In this document: positions 1 to 10,384 of the stretch, piece after piece
Layout of the letters: each line of letters starts with the position of its first letter
How positions within the stretch are numbered: the stretch's first letter is position 1
Assembly: GCF_900107775.1 (NCBI RefSeq)
Contig: NZ_FNRF01000007.1
Span: forward strand, 1-64,000
From: Xylanibacter ruminicola
GTDB taxonomy: Bacteria; Bacteroidota; Bacteroidia; Bacteroidales; Bacteroidaceae
DNA: 64,000 bases
Direction of reading: 5' to 3'
Notes under the pieces: model-generated
Seen by the model: the letters and a program-made list of their open reading frames with translations, nothing else
Told to the model about the DNA's origin: nothing
Databases searched by the model: none
Position numbers and translations under genes: made by a program

Positions 1-3000
1 CTGCAAGAACCTGGTTGATGTCCAGTTGCCTTCAAGCCTTGAGACTATCAGCGATAATGCCTTCAGCGGCTGTAGCAGTCTGAAGACGATCGACCTTTCA
101 AGTTTGAAGTCTATCGGTGTCAATGCCTTCAGTGGCACAAAGATTACAGAGTTGCGCCTTGACAGTGTTGAGTCGATCGGTGCCGGTGCTTTCCAGAACA
201 TAAGCAGTCTGAAGAAGGTATGGCTTCCCTCGAAGTTGACATCGGTAGGTGAGAATGCCTTTGCCGGCTGTAATGCATTGACTCATGTAAGCAGCAGTAT
301 TGCTTCTCCATCTTCAGTAATCAGTGCGGATGTCTTCTCAGTCAGTGGTGATAATACCTCAAATATCTGCACCCTGTTTGTTCCTTACGCCTCAAAGGCT
401 AATTATGGTTCTGACTGGAATAAGAAGTTCACTAATATAATAGGTGGTGACTATGTTGATGACCTGACTAAGGACGGCATGATGTATTCCTGCTATACTT
501 ATAAGAATGAAGGTGGCGATACAGTGAAGTCAGCTCTCCTGACAAAGTCTTCGACAAGCAGCAGCCTTGTCTCTGTACCTGATACAGTAACACTGATAAA
601 GATGGTATCTGAGGGTGTTGAGGATAGTACCTACTATGGTGTGACCGGCATCGGCAAGTATGCTTTCTTGAACCGTACGAATATAACGAAGCTTGAGTTG
701 CCCTCAACTCTTCGTTCAATCGGTTCTCAGGCATTCGGTGGTTGTACGGGTATCACAGAGATTGTATCTGACATAGCTGGTTCTGATCTACAAGCCATAG
801 CAGAAGATGCCTTTGATACAAATACTTATAGCGTAGCAAAAGTATTCATACCGGATAACGATAATAATGCATATACGACTCTTAGTGGTTGGGAAAAATT
901 CGGCTCAAATTATGAGATAGGCAAGTGGCTTGAGACAGAGATGGCAGATGCTAATTGTCTAAGATATCGATATCATACAGCTCAAAAGATTGCAACTGTT
1001 ATTGAGATTGTTTATTCAAGTAATAATCCGACGAAACTCACTATACCTAGCACTTTTAAACTGCATGAGACTGATGAGGATAGTTGTACTGTGACAAAGA
1101 TTGCTCTGACATCTGATACTTATTTTGATAGAGCTCATGTTGACTCTATATTGATAGGAGATAGCATTATGACAATCGCTGATGGAACATTCAAAAATTG
1201 TAGTAATTTGTCTTTGCTCAAGTTGCCATCTAAGTTGGAAACTATTGGAGCTAATGCATTCCAGAATTGTGAAAAGTTGCAGATGATACGTCTTCCTGAA
1301 GCACTGAAGAGTGTTGGTAGCAAGGCTTTCAATGGTTGTAAGTTGACACGCGTTTGTACAGAAACTACAATCAGTATAAATAAGGATGTGTTCTCACAGT
1401 ATAGTGCCATCTTGTTTGTGCCTACTGGAACATCGGTTAAAGGTGTAACTGGTTGGGGTGATTTTGCTAGAGTATATGAAGGTTATTATATGGGTGAAAC
1501 AACGCCTAATGATGACAAAACGTATATGTATCTGCAGCAAAAGAGCGGTGAAAGAACAGCTGTGTTAATAGCATCAAATACGAGTGATCCAATTCCGAAT
1601 TATATCACATTTGATAATGCTCAATATAAAGTAACCATTATTGGTGAGTCTGTATTTGGTGGTAAGGGATTTAATCTGGAGGATTGGAGAGAGTTACCAG
1701 AGAGTATTGAGAAGATAGAGAAGAATGCGTTTAAGAATAGTGGATTGAAGGAATTTAAGTTGCCATCAAATCTTACGACTATCGGCGATGGCGCCTTTAG
1801 TGCAAATAGAAACCTGAGAGTCATTACGCTATCGGATAAGTTGAAGACGATAGGGGATGATGCCTTCAACGGTTGTGGTTCACTGAAACAGATTGCGCTC
1901 CCACAAACGCTGACTTCTATTGGCGCAAGGGCCTTTGCTGATAATACTAATCTGGAGAATTTGGTTCTACCTAATGGTGTCGAAGATATTAATGAAAAAG
2001 CATTCCAAAACTGTAAGGCTCTCAAGCAGCTGGAACTACCTGCTTCTCTGAATACTATTGGTGATCTTATTTTCGATGGCTGTAGCAATCTGACTACCGT
2101 TATCAGCAAGGTTGATGATGAGGTTGTTAAAAGTTCAACACAATCTGTCGCTCAAGCGATATTATATGTTCCTGAGAGTAGTGAAATTGAAAGTTACAGT
2201 GGATGGACATTCTTACATAAAGTAAAAGGTGATAGAAAATTAGGTAAAGATCAAGGACTATATTATGCTTATTCTTCTGGTGACAAAAAGGCTATCTTGA
2301 TTGATGTTGATGCAGAACAGATTGGTGCAGAACAGATTGGTGTCGGCATCTCGATTCCAAGTACTGTTACTATAGATGAGAACAAGTGTGATGTAGTTGC
2401 CATCGAAAGGGATGTATTCGCAGATAAGGCTTTTATCAAGAGTGTAAACATTGGTGAGAATGTCACTACCATTGGTGCCAATGCCTTCAAGGGTTGTACT
2501 AACCTGAGAAAACTGGAACTGCCATCTACGCTGATGTCGATTGGCGAGAACGCCTTTGATGGTTGCGATAATATTGCCGAAGTAGTGAGCCATATTATTG
2601 ATAATGCTTATATTAAAGACGATGCGCTTTCTTTGCCAAAAGCAACACTCTATGTTCCTGATGAAACTCAGATCCTGTACGAACAGGCAGGATGGGAGTA
2701 TGCTCAAATCTATGCTGGAGAAAGAGTTGAAAAGGTCTGGAAAGGTATGCGTTTTGCTTGTATGACAGAAGCCCAAGAGGCTATCTTGGTAGATGCAACT
2801 GATAAAAATACACTTGCAAATGACTGGGCTGATGGGGAGATTGTTATACCTGATTCAATCCCAATGGGAGATGATAATGCACTAACATATTACCATGTAG
2901 TTGCCATCGCAAGTAAAGCTTTTAGTGGTAACACTGGTGTGAAGTTGGTAGAACTGCCAGCAACATTGACTTCAATTGATCCTACTGCTTTCGAAGGTTG

Positions 3001-5932
3001 CAAAAATCTGACAGAGGTCGTAAGCAAGATTGATTCAATCGAGGTCATTAATGGTATCAAATTGTCGCTCCCTAATGCCATCTTGTATGTTTCCGATCGT
3101 GCGAAGTACTTGGATACAGAATGGAAGTTCGCACAGATCTTGGTTGGCCAAAGAGTGAAAGAGGAACAAGACGGATTGTCGTATATTTGTGCAACTGGCG
3201 ATAAAACTGCAGTCCTGATTAGAGGAATTGCTGATCAGTTGGGTAGTAATATTACCATACCTGGGACTATTATTATTAAGGTTGGTGAGGGCGATGATGC
3301 TGATGACTTGGAGTGTAAGGTAATAGCTATCGCCGCCAATGCCTTCCAAGGCTGTACCAGCCTGAATCAGATCTGGCTGCCTGCAACTCTTGAGAGTATT
3401 GGTGAGAAGGCTTTCTATGGTTGTAATGATATATCTTATATCTGTAGCACTGGTGGCAGTCCACTCCCGATTAATAAGAATGTTTTCTCTTCATATACAG
3501 CAACGCTGTATGTGCCTTTTGGTGCATTAAGCAGTTATGAGCAGAATGATGTATGGAAGACATTCCCAGTAAGAAGAGAGGGATTCTTTGAGGGTGCTAC
3601 GACGCAGAATGGCTTAGCATTCGACTGCCTGACAGTTGGTGAGGAAGATAAGGCTGCCATTCTGACAAAGGCAGAGAATGAAACAATCATAGAGATTCCT
3701 GCTACAGTGCAACCGGAAGGTACTAATACTGCTTATCAGGTGCGCACCATCTGCCAGAATGCATTCAGAAACAGTAAAAAGTTGGAGAAGATTATCCTCC
3801 CCGAAACATTAAGAACGATAGAAGATAATGCATTCGATCAGTGTTCGAAACTGGCAGTCATTACCAGTAAGGTGGAGAAAGAGAATCTTTTCGCCTTTAA
3901 TAAGAATGTATTCCCTGATGCCATCTATAATACTGCTGCAGTTTATGTTCCCAATGATGAAGATGGATCAACTGAGGCTAAGTACAAGGAAACAGATGGT
4001 TGGAAGGAATTTAAGAACTGGGCACGTGGTGAAAAAAAGACAGGAACCGTGGGCAGTATGACTTATGAATATTTGAAGGGCGTTGGTACAGCCACTTTGA
4101 TTGGAACAACTGTAGATAAAGAAGTTGTTACTGTTGATGGAACTGTTGAGTTTGAAGGTGAATCATATAAAGTTACTGCAATTTCAGAGTCGGTATTTAA
4201 AAATACCCCCAATAAGGGTAAGATGACGCAACTGAAGATAGCTAAGAACATCTCCACCATCGGTGCCTATGCGTTCCAGGGTTGCAGTAATCTGAAGACA
4301 GTATGGCTACCATCTACGTTAACAACCATTGGCGAGAAGGCTTTTGACGGATGTAAAGCTATCACTCGTGTGTCAAGTAGTATAGAGAACCCTGCCGAAA
4401 ATGAGGCAGATTACTTCCCCAATGACGCAACATTATATGTTCCAAAGGGGGCAAAAGAAAAGTATAATGTAAGTGGATGGAACAATGTCTCGTATGTCGC
4501 AGAAGGAGAATTCGTTGATGTTTGTGTGGACAATGGAAACACTTACGATTGCCTGAAAATAGACGGGAAGAATAAGGCCATCCTAAGAAAGTACGCAGCT
4601 TCATCGAATGATGTCGTAATCCCTAGCTCGGTTAAACTTGGTGAGGACTATACAATTGCAATCATTGGTAAGTCTGCTTTTGCAAACAAAAACACTATTA
4701 CCAGTCTGGTCATTCCTGCTGGGGTAGAGAATATCGATGCTGATGTATTCAGCGCTTGCAATCAGTTGAAGTGGATAGAGAGTAAGATTGTGACTCCCAT
4801 TGATATCTCTGGCAAGAATGTATTCGCCAACAATACGGCTACATTATTTATACCATCATCCAATGTAGATGCATATAGAAGTAAGGGTTGGAACTTCCTG
4901 AATATCTTTGTCGGAGAGAAGAAGGAAACAACCATAGATGGATGGACTTATGCTTATTCTACAGGTGACAAGAAAGCCGTTCTTACTAAGGTCGGAAATG
5001 TTAACAAGAATGTGACGATAAAAGCTACATTCAAGATTGGTAAGGATGAATATTCTGTAACATCTATTGCAGAGGCGGTATTTAAAGGTAAAACGAATAT
5101 CGAAGCCCTGACATTATCTAAGAATATTCAAAATATTGGTGCTAATGCTTTTGATGGATGTAATAATCTGATTTCTATTACTTGTGAGGGCTCAACTCCT
5201 CCATCTGTAGGTGCTAACGCATTCCCATCATATAGCGTTACCGTAAATGTTCCAAATGATGCAGTAACAGCCTATAAGAACCATGATTATTGGAAGCAAT
5301 TCGGGAATAACATCCTCGGTATAAATACATCTGTAGAGGATGATCCTTCAGGTCAGTATAGCACTGATGAAAATACTCATGAAGCCAAAATCTGGGACGG
5401 TTCTAATGAGAAAGGTGATGCTGTTATTGAAGAAGTTGTTACGATTAATGGTTCAGACTATAGAGTAACAGCTATCGGTGACGAAGCTTATGCTGGTAAC
5501 ATTGATTTGACCAGTATTGTTATTCCAAGCAGTATCAACTCGATTGGCGCATCGGCATTTGCAGGTTGTACGAATCTGAAATCGATCACTGTGAATATTG
5601 TAACACCTATTGCTTTGCCAACAGCTGCTGGTGTTCGTGGAATGACAAGAGCTGGCGGTAGCTCGGTATTCGAAGGTGTAAATAAAGAAACCTGTATACT
5701 TTATGTACCAGCAGGAAGCGTGGATGCCTATAAGCAGGCTGCAGGATGGAATGAATTCAAGAAAATCTACGCTATTGGTACTACTGCCATCAATGGAGTG
5801 GTGGTATCGGATGGTAGACCATTCGACGTTTATAATCTGCAGGGACGTAAGGTTAAGGCTAACACGACAACGTTTAACGGATTGCCATCGGGTGTTTACA
5901 TCGTAAACGGTAAGAAGGTAATTGTTAAGTAA
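1..5932 (+). CDS. BspA-like leucine-rich repeat surface protein, 5' end outside the window
   Basis: The reading frame is already open at base 2 and translates as leucine-rich repeat sequence from the first codon, so the gene starts upstream of the window; the TTG at 26 is not a real start. About 1,975 residues are visible. They form roughly twelve copies of a module of about 150 residues: a LRR_5 (BspA type) block with the pattern AFxGCxxLxxxxLPxxLxxIG, a strand ending near a W-x-x-F motif (DWNKKF, GWEKF, GWGDF and so on), and a linking beta segment. The last 35 residues (YNLQGRKV, then LPSGVYIVNGKKV and a basic end) match the type IX secretion C-terminal sorting domain of Prevotella, so the protein is probably exported and attached to or released from the cell surface. 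BspA-family proteins are known in adhesion; the ligand cannot be told. A strong terminator follows the stop. Confidence 0.9.
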   Translation, partial: CKNLVDVQLPSSLETISDNAFSGCSSLKTIDLSSLKSIGVNAFSGTKITELRLDSVESIGAGAFQNISSLKKVWLPSKLTSVGENAFAGCNALTHVSSSIASPSSVISADVFSVSGDNTSNICTLFVPYASKANYGSDWNKKFTNIIGGDYVDDLTKDGMMYSCYTYKNEGGDTVKSALLTKSSTSSSLVSVPDTVTLIKMVSEGVEDSTYYGVTGIGKYAFLNRTNITKLELPSTLRSIGSQAFGGCTGITEIVSDIAGSDLQAIAEDAFDTNTYSVAKVFIPDNDNNAYTTLSGWEKFGSNYEIGKWLETEMADANCLRYRYHTAQKIATVIEIVYSSNNPTKLTIPSTFKLHETDEDSCTVTKIALTSDTYFDRAHVDSILIGDSIMTIADGTFKNCSNLSLLKLPSKLETIGANAFQNCEKLQMIRLPEALKSVGSKAFNGCKLTRVCTETTISINKDVFSQYSAILFVPTGTSVKGVTGWGDFARVYEGYYMGETTPNDDKTYMYLQQKSGERTAVLIASNTSDPIPNYITFDNAQYKVTIIGESVFGGKGFNLEDWRELPESIEKIEKNAFKNSGLKEFKLPSNLTTIGDGAFSANRNLRVITLSDKLKTIGDDAFNGCGSLKQIALPQTLTSIGARAFADNTNLENLVLPNGVEDINEKAFQNCKALKQLELPASLNTIGDLIFDGCSNLTTVISKVDDEVVKSSTQSVAQAILYVPESSEIESYSGWTFLHKVKGDRKLGKDQGLYYAYSSGDKKAILIDVDAEQIGAEQIGVGISIPSTVTIDENKCDVVAIERDVFADKAFIKSVNIGENVTTIGANAFKGCTNLRKLELPSTLMSIGENAFDGCDNIAEVVSHIIDNAYIKDDALSLPKATLYVPDETQILYEQAGWEYAQIYAGERVEKVWKGMRFACMTEAQEAILVDATDKNTLANDWADGEIVIPDSIPMGDDNALTYYHVVAIASKAFSGNTGVKLVELPATLTSIDPTAFEGCKNLTEVVSKIDSIEVINGIKLSLPNAILYVSDRAKYLDTEWKFAQILVGQRVKEEQDGLSYICATGDKTAVLIRGIADQLGSNITIPGTIIIKVGEGDDADDLECKVIAIAANAFQGCTSLNQIWLPATLESIGEKAFYGCNDISYICSTGGSPLPINKNVFSSYTATLYVPFGALSSYEQNDVWKTFPVRREGFFEGATTQNGLAFDCLTVGEEDKAAILTKAENETIIEIPATVQPEGTNTAYQVRTICQNAFRNSKKLEKIILPETLRTIEDNAFDQCSKLAVITSKVEKENLFAFNKNVFPDAIYNTAAVYVPNDEDGSTEAKYKETDGWKEFKNWARGEKKTGTVGSMTYEYLKGVGTATLIGTTVDKEVVTVDGTVEFEGESYKVTAISESVFKNTPNKGKMTQLKIAKNISTIGAYAFQGCSNLKTVWLPSTLTTIGEKAFDGCKAITRVSSSIENPAENEADYFPNDATLYVPKGAKEKYNVSGWNNVSYVAEGEFVDVCVDNGNTYDCLKIDGKNKAILRKYAASSNDVVIPSSVKLGEDYTIAIIGKSAFANKNTITSLVIPAGVENIDADVFSACNQLKWIESKIVTPIDISGKNVFANNTATLFIPSSNVDAYRSKGWNFLNIFVGEKKETTIDGWTYAYSTGDKKAVLTKVGNVNKNVTIKATFKIGKDEYSVTSIAEAVFKGKTNIEALTLSKNIQNIGANAFDGCNNLISITCEGSTPPSVGANAFPSYSVTVNVPNDAVTAYKNHDYWKQFGNNILGINTSVEDDPSGQYSTDENTHEAKIWDGSNEKGDAVIEEVVTINGSDYRVTAIGDEAYAGNIDLTSIVIPSSINSIGASAFAGCTNLKSITVNIVTPIALPTAAGVRGMTRAGGSSVFEGVNKETCILYVPAGSVDAYKQAAGWNEFKKIYAIGTTAINGVVVSDGRPFDVYNLQGRKVKANTTTFNGLPSGVYIVNGKKVIVK

Positions 5933-5933
5933 T

Positions 5934-5978
5934 AAAGGAAGATGGGAATCAAAAACGATTCCCATCTTCCTTTTTTTT
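5934..5978. terminator. Bidirectional intrinsic terminator
   Basis: A long inverted repeat (GGAAGATGGGAATC, loop AAAAAC, GATTCCCATCTTCC) is followed by eight T on the plus strand and preceded by an A-rich run for the minus strand. It lies between the converging ends of the BspA-like gene and the BACON gene, and the T-run touches the stop codon of the latter. Confidence 0.9.
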
Positions 5979-8004
5979 ATTCGTATTTGGCATCTATTGG
6001 ATATTCATTATTCTCATATACAAATACGAAATGACAGGTTATTGGCAAGTGGAAACCTCCAGAAGATTCTATTGTCGTGTTTTTGTATACAGAACTACCA
6101 GCGGCAAGATCTTCGTTTATATAAACCTCATTACCGATTTCGCCTGATGCGTTACCTTGCAACTGCATGCTCTTTAAGGTGACTTTTACTGGGCTGTTGT
6201 TCTTGATGGCCCATTTTATCTGACTTCCAGACTTTACAAGATCGCCTTCTTTGGTTGGGGTACCGCCGCTCTTAATGGAAATCATGTCTGTTATTTCGCA
6301 GACGTTTGCCTTGCAGGTTGCTGTATGCTTACCATCTGCAGTTTTAGCCATAATTGTAGCAGTACCTTTCTTGATGCCCTTTACAAATCCATTAGCACCA
6401 ACTGTTGCTATTGCCGTGTTGTTACTGCTCCATTCAACGCTCTGTTTGGTGGTGTTCTTAACAGTGAAAGCCTTCTCCTTACCAACAAGAATATCGATAC
6501 TCTTATTCTCAAAATAGAAGGTGTTACGCTGCTTGATGGTAATGGTGGCACTATAGTTCAATTCTTCGTTCGAAACGGTGATGGTGCCATCTCTGTCTTC
6601 GGCATCGCCAAGCGCAGCAATGGTTACCTGATGCTCGTGAGGTGTAAGGGCACGGGTATTTGCTGCTATGGTAATCCAATCGTTATTAGAGGTCAGCTTG
6701 TATTCTGCGTTGGCATTAACCTTAATTGTAATGGTGCCACCAAGTTCATCTACAGTAAACTCCTTGGTTGGAACCTCTATACCACTCTTGGCACCTTGGG
6801 TGATGGTGATTTCTTCGGAAGCTGTGCCATTTTTATCGTACAGCTTAATCTTTGCCGTTCGGGCTTCGTTGTTCTTGTTCTCATCGATCGTGAGCTTAAG
6901 CAGTCGGCTTGTTATACCACGGGTGGTGTTCTTACGCTGCTTAATCCAATTGGCGCCCTGGAAGTCAATAGTATAGTCGAAGTTACTCTTTACTTCGATG
7001 TCGAGATCCTGCTTTTCGCAATTTACTGTATATTCGCTCTTGTCTAAAGTGATGATAGCTCCTGTTGATTCCTGTTTGATAACAATCTCCTCATATTTTG
7101 AACTATTCTTGTCAGAGATCTTTATCTTAGCTGAGCGGGCTTTATAATCATCATTTTTTGTGACCTTAAATTTTAAGGTGTGTGATGACATACCGCGTGT
7201 TTGGCTGGTGTTCTCCTTTAACCATTCTACGTCAGGCATGGTAACACTGAAATCAAAGTTACTGCTGATATCAACTGTGAATTCCTGCTCGTCGGCAGTA
7301 AGATTGTACTCGTTTTGTGTAAGAACAATCCTGCCTTCGCCAGCCTGATAGATGGTGACTACTTCTTGCTCTTTTCCTGCAGTAAAGTATATTTTTCCTT
7401 CGCGTTTCTCGTATTCTTCGCTAGGATCGATAGTGAAGGTAACTATAGACTTTTCTAACAAACCGCGAGTGGCACTTGTGGCTTTGTGAATCCAGCCTTT
7501 ATAGTTCTCGGGGATGGTATAATCAAAATCCATTGAGTGATTAACCTCAATATCTAACTTCTGGCCTGTGACCGGAACTTCGAATTTATCAGTTGTTAAT
7601 GTGATGGCCTCTAAGCGTTTCTGGTTCACCCTGATGTTGCGTACGGTGTCGCCTGCTAAGAAGCGAACCACCACATTACGATCTTCATAAGTGGTGTTTT
7701 CATTGGCGGTGAATGTTACTTTATTGCTGCCAGAATTGCCTTGACGGGGCTCGATGGTTAACCACTGTACGCCGTTCTGTGTATTGGAAATATCCATATT
7801 CCACTTGAGATTCGACTTGAATGACATGGTTTTTGAACCGCCGTCAAAATCAAAGTCCATGCTGTTCTGGAAGTAGTTAACGGATCCACTCACTTCAACC
7901 TCTGATTTTAATCCTCCATTACTGGGCTCTTTCATGCATGATACCTGGCTCATCAGGCATATTGCAAGAGCTACATGCAATTTGAATAAATAGTTTTTCT
8001 TCAT
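5977..8004 (-). CDS. BACON and Ig-like (BIG2) domain surface lipoprotein
   Basis: The 675-residue product starts at ATG 8004 (MKKNYLFK). A longer frame from TTG 8037 is rejected because that codon lies inside the promoter box. The N-terminus is a signal peptide ending SQVSC, a weak lipobox with Cys about residue 23, so it is probably a lipoprotein. Then come about five BACON-type beta-sandwich repeats of 85-95 residues, a BIG2 domain (roughly residues 505-580, WSSNNTAIATV and KKGTATIMAK) and a beta-rich C-terminal domain of about 90 residues. Four repeats carry a TRG/TRA motif just after the conserved Trp (ATRGL, TRGM, TRGI, TRAL). BACON domains are usually linked to binding of carbohydrate or mucin at the Bacteroidota surface. 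No catalytic domain is seen. It diverges from the LruC lipoprotein gene. Confidence 0.8.
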   Translation of the reverse strand: MKKNYLFKLHVALAICLMSQVSCMKEPSNGGLKSEVEVSGSVNYFQNSMDFDFDGGSKTMSFKSNLKWNMDISNTQNGVQWLTIEPRQGNSGSNKVTFTANENTTYEDRNVVVRFLAGDTVRNIRVNQKRLEAITLTTDKFEVPVTGQKLDIEVNHSMDFDYTIPENYKGWIHKATSATRGLLEKSIVTFTIDPSEEYEKREGKIYFTAGKEQEVVTIYQAGEGRIVLTQNEYNLTADEQEFTVDISSNFDFSVTMPDVEWLKENTSQTRGMSSHTLKFKVTKNDDYKARSAKIKISDKNSSKYEEIVIKQESTGAIITLDKSEYTVNCEKQDLDIEVKSNFDYTIDFQGANWIKQRKNTTRGITSRLLKLTIDENKNNEARTAKIKLYDKNGTASEEITITQGAKSGIEVPTKEFTVDELGGTITIKVNANAEYKLTSNNDWITIAANTRALTPHEHQVTIAALGDAEDRDGTITVSNEELNYSATITIKQRNTFYFENKSIDILVGKEKAFTVKNTTKQSVEWSSNNTAIATVGANGFVKGIKKGTATIMAKTADGKHTATCKANVCEITDMISIKSGGTPTKEGDLVKSGSQIKWAIKNNSPVKVTLKSMQLQGNASGEIGNEVYINEDLAAGSSVYKNTTIESSGGFHLPITCHFVFVYENNEYPIDAKYE

Positions 8005-8033
8005 ATATATATAGTTTTTATATTTTGCATGGC

Positions 8034-8042
8034 GCAAAGATA
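8034..8042 (-). promoter_or_regulatory. -7 box for the BACON protein gene
   Basis: Reads TATCTTTGC on the minus strand, a perfect Bacteroidota TAnnTTTG element, about 30 bases before ATG 8004. Confidence 0.75.
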
Positions 8043-8159
8043 GGTATTTTTATGAATACATCCAAATTTTAGAACTGAAAATGCTTGATTTATGCTTTGT
8101 TTCATTATAATTATTATGTAATTAAATGTTAAATACTTGTGTTTTATAGATATTATTAG

Positions 8160-8168
8160 TATCTTTGC
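8160..8168 (+). promoter_or_regulatory. -7 box for the LruC lipoprotein gene
   Basis: Reads TATCTTTGC about 31 bases before ATG 8200, with a TTG in acttgtgttt about 20 bases upstream as a possible -33 element. Confidence 0.75.
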
Positions 8169-8199
8169 AGCATAAAATTATATATAAATAGATTTGATT

Positions 8200-10329
8200 A
8201 TGTTTAGTTTAAGTAGAAGTTTTGTAAAGGTTGGCTCATTATTGTTTGCTGTGGCTATGTTTACAGCCTGTGTGGACAAATCGCTTTACGAGCAAAAAAG
8301 CGATCCTGACAATGATCCTACACTGAAAGTACCTAATACTTTCGATTTCTCTACCGTGCAGAAGGTGAAGTTGAGTGTTGACTATTCTGCATACAATACT
8401 CATGGGCCAGTGTTCTTTGGTGTATATACCGAGAATCCCATTATTACTGATGAGGATGCACCTGTGGAAAGCTGGAACGAGAATGTTAGTCCTGTTTTTG
8501 AATCCTATACAGAGGATAATGGTAAGTTTAGTGAGGTGGTTGAACTTCCAACCTATGCCCAACATTTGTATATTGCCACAGGTAACTTCTTTACTGGGAT
8601 GAACTTGATGGAGGCTGATGTGGTAAATGCCTCAGCATCGTTCGTGGCCATGAATAACAATGTAACAGCCACTCGTGCCTTTACCCGTGCTACAGGTCCT
8701 GGTGAGGCTACCAATGATTTGTCGAAACTTAATCTGACGAATTTGGTTGACGATAACGGAAATGTGACTGATAATAAGATGTATAACGATTGGAAAAATT
8801 GGTTGGGCTCGTGGAACTCGGCAACTGGTTATCCTGAATATTTGCTTGATAAATCAAAAGCTAAGCGAGAATTGGTGATTAGTGATTCTGAGTTGGAGGG
8901 ACTCTATGCGGCTGTTGGATCTGCATTCATTTCAGGAAGTGCTATGAATGAAGAATATTGCAATTATCCGGATTTGTTGCTTGAGAAGGATTCGGAGGTT
9001 ACATTTACTCTTTTAGGTAGTAGCACATGCTGGAACTCTTCATTAGGTTACTATTGGTATACAGACGACAACAAACCAACCAAGCCTAGTGATATTCATG
9101 TTGTGATGCTTTTCCCGAATACTCAAGATGGACAATGGGGCAATGCAACAAAATGGAATCTTAGAAGTTATAATAATAATGTAGGAATTCATCGTGGTGA
9201 TGTAGTACAGTTGAAGTATTATCCCAACATTGCTGAAGGAAAAAAGACGGGTGAGTCGACAGTCTTCCCAAAAGGAACAAGAATAGGTTTTGTTCTGAAG
9301 ACCCAGGCATGGGGAATGCAGGGCAAAGACTATAGCTTGAACATTGGTGCGTTCTCTGGTCAGAAGAATTATAATGTATGGTGTTCTACCACAGACGGTT
9401 TGTCTTATGGCAAGAAGTTGGCTGGTGATGCAGGTAAGTATCCAAATTTGGAAGGTCGCAGTCGTGGTGCCAAGTTTAGCTATAAAACAGAAAATGGCGA
9501 TACCTATACTCTTATTTCATTCGAAGATGCCATGGACGATTTAGATTTTGACGATCTGATTTTTGCCTTGAAGCCTGTTGGCGTATTTGCTCCTGTTCCT
9601 GAGATTGGAAACAAAGTGTCATCAACTAATGGTGTTTATGCATTTGAGGATTTATGGCCAAAGAAGGGTGATTATGACTTGAATGATGTTGTGCTAAATG
9701 AGAAGCATGTGAAGGAGTTTGATAATTCTGGTAAAATTATTAAGGAAACTTTCTATCTGACTACTTATCAGAACTATGTTGAGTTGACAAGTGGTTTGGC
9801 ATTAACGCTTAATACTAAGGTTACTCCTCAGTCGATAGCCATGAAGAAGATTGCTAAAGAATCTACTGTGACGGAGGACGCTTCATTTACAAAAGAAGGT
9901 AAAGTTTATTATTTGACGGACGATGTTAAGGGAGAACTTGGTACAACCTATATATTGGAACTGACGTACAAAAATGCATTGAGTTCTTCGGAAAAGATGG
10001 CTTCTATTCAGCCATTCATATACCGTGCAGAGGGTAATCAGAACTGGGAGGTACATATTCCTATGGAGGCTCCGACGTCAAAGATGAACATGAGTTATTT
10101 TGGAACAAATGATGATTGCTCAGATCCATCTAAGGGCTTGTATTTCGTCCGTTCAGGTAATTATCCATTTGCATTTTATCTGAAGGGGGCTAATATCGGC
10201 GCATTTGAGGATACCATTCTAAAACGCGAGAACGAGAGCATTCCTATTGACCAATTCTTCCCAGGTTTCTTGGATTGGTCAATCTCTGGTGGTGCCACAA
10301 ATCAAAATTGGTATCTGAAATCAGAATAG
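8200..10329 (+). CDS. LruC domain-containing surface lipoprotein
   Basis: The 709-residue protein starts at ATG 8200 (MFSLSRSF); a TTG six bases upstream is ignored. A signal peptide with lipobox FTAC (Cys about residue 24) suggests an outer-membrane lipoprotein. The hallmark is the acidic calcium-site-like motif YAFEDLWPKKGDYDLNDVV near residue 480, typical of LruC proteins, preceded near residue 441 by a related ISFEDAMDDLDFDDLIF stretch as in DUF4114-type domains. The C-terminus (PGFLDWSISGG, NWYLKSE) matches the DUF4842-like end of this family. Function is not known; these proteins are common secreted or surface components of Bacteroidota. It is monocistronic, with its own promoter and a strong terminator. 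Confidence 0.85.
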   Translation: MFSLSRSFVKVGSLLFAVAMFTACVDKSLYEQKSDPDNDPTLKVPNTFDFSTVQKVKLSVDYSAYNTHGPVFFGVYTENPIITDEDAPVESWNENVSPVFESYTEDNGKFSEVVELPTYAQHLYIATGNFFTGMNLMEADVVNASASFVAMNNNVTATRAFTRATGPGEATNDLSKLNLTNLVDDNGNVTDNKMYNDWKNWLGSWNSATGYPEYLLDKSKAKRELVISDSELEGLYAAVGSAFISGSAMNEEYCNYPDLLLEKDSEVTFTLLGSSTCWNSSLGYYWYTDDNKPTKPSDIHVVMLFPNTQDGQWGNATKWNLRSYNNNVGIHRGDVVQLKYYPNIAEGKKTGESTVFPKGTRIGFVLKTQAWGMQGKDYSLNIGAFSGQKNYNVWCSTTDGLSYGKKLAGDAGKYPNLEGRSRGAKFSYKTENGDTYTLISFEDAMDDLDFDDLIFALKPVGVFAPVPEIGNKVSSTNGVYAFEDLWPKKGDYDLNDVVLNEKHVKEFDNSGKIIKETFYLTTYQNYVELTSGLALTLNTKVTPQSIAMKKIAKESTVTEDASFTKEGKVYYLTDDVKGELGTTYILELTYKNALSSSEKMASIQPFIYRAEGNQNWEVHIPMEAPTSKMNMSYFGTNDDCSDPSKGLYFVRSGNYPFAFYLKGANIGAFEDTILKRENESIPIDQFFPGFLDWSISGGATNQNWYLKSE

Positions 10330-10338
10330 AGACCATTA

Positions 10339-10384
10339 AAAATTAGCGTGCAAATCAAAAAAGGTTTGCACGCTAATTTTTTTT
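10339..10384. terminator. Bidirectional terminator
   Basis: Perfect 16-base arms (AAAATTAGCGTGCAAA and its complement, 10339-10354 and 10365-10380) with a 10-base loop and T-run on the plus strand, A-run for the minus strand. It ends both the LruC gene and the GT4 gene. Confidence 0.9.

Noticed and set aside
1621..2776. Minus-strand open frames of 162 and 172 residues inside the BspA-like gene
   Set aside because: They mirror the repeat pattern of the true gene, have no promoter, and their sequences look like antisense of LRR repeats.
6325..7047. Plus-strand frame of 240 residues inside the BACON gene
   Set aside because: Antisense shadow; composition follows the BACON repeats, no start signal or recognisable domain.
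8005..8037. Upstream TTG start for the BACON gene
   Set aside because: The codon is inside the TATCTTTGC box, so it would not be on the mRNA; ATG 8004 begins a good signal peptide.
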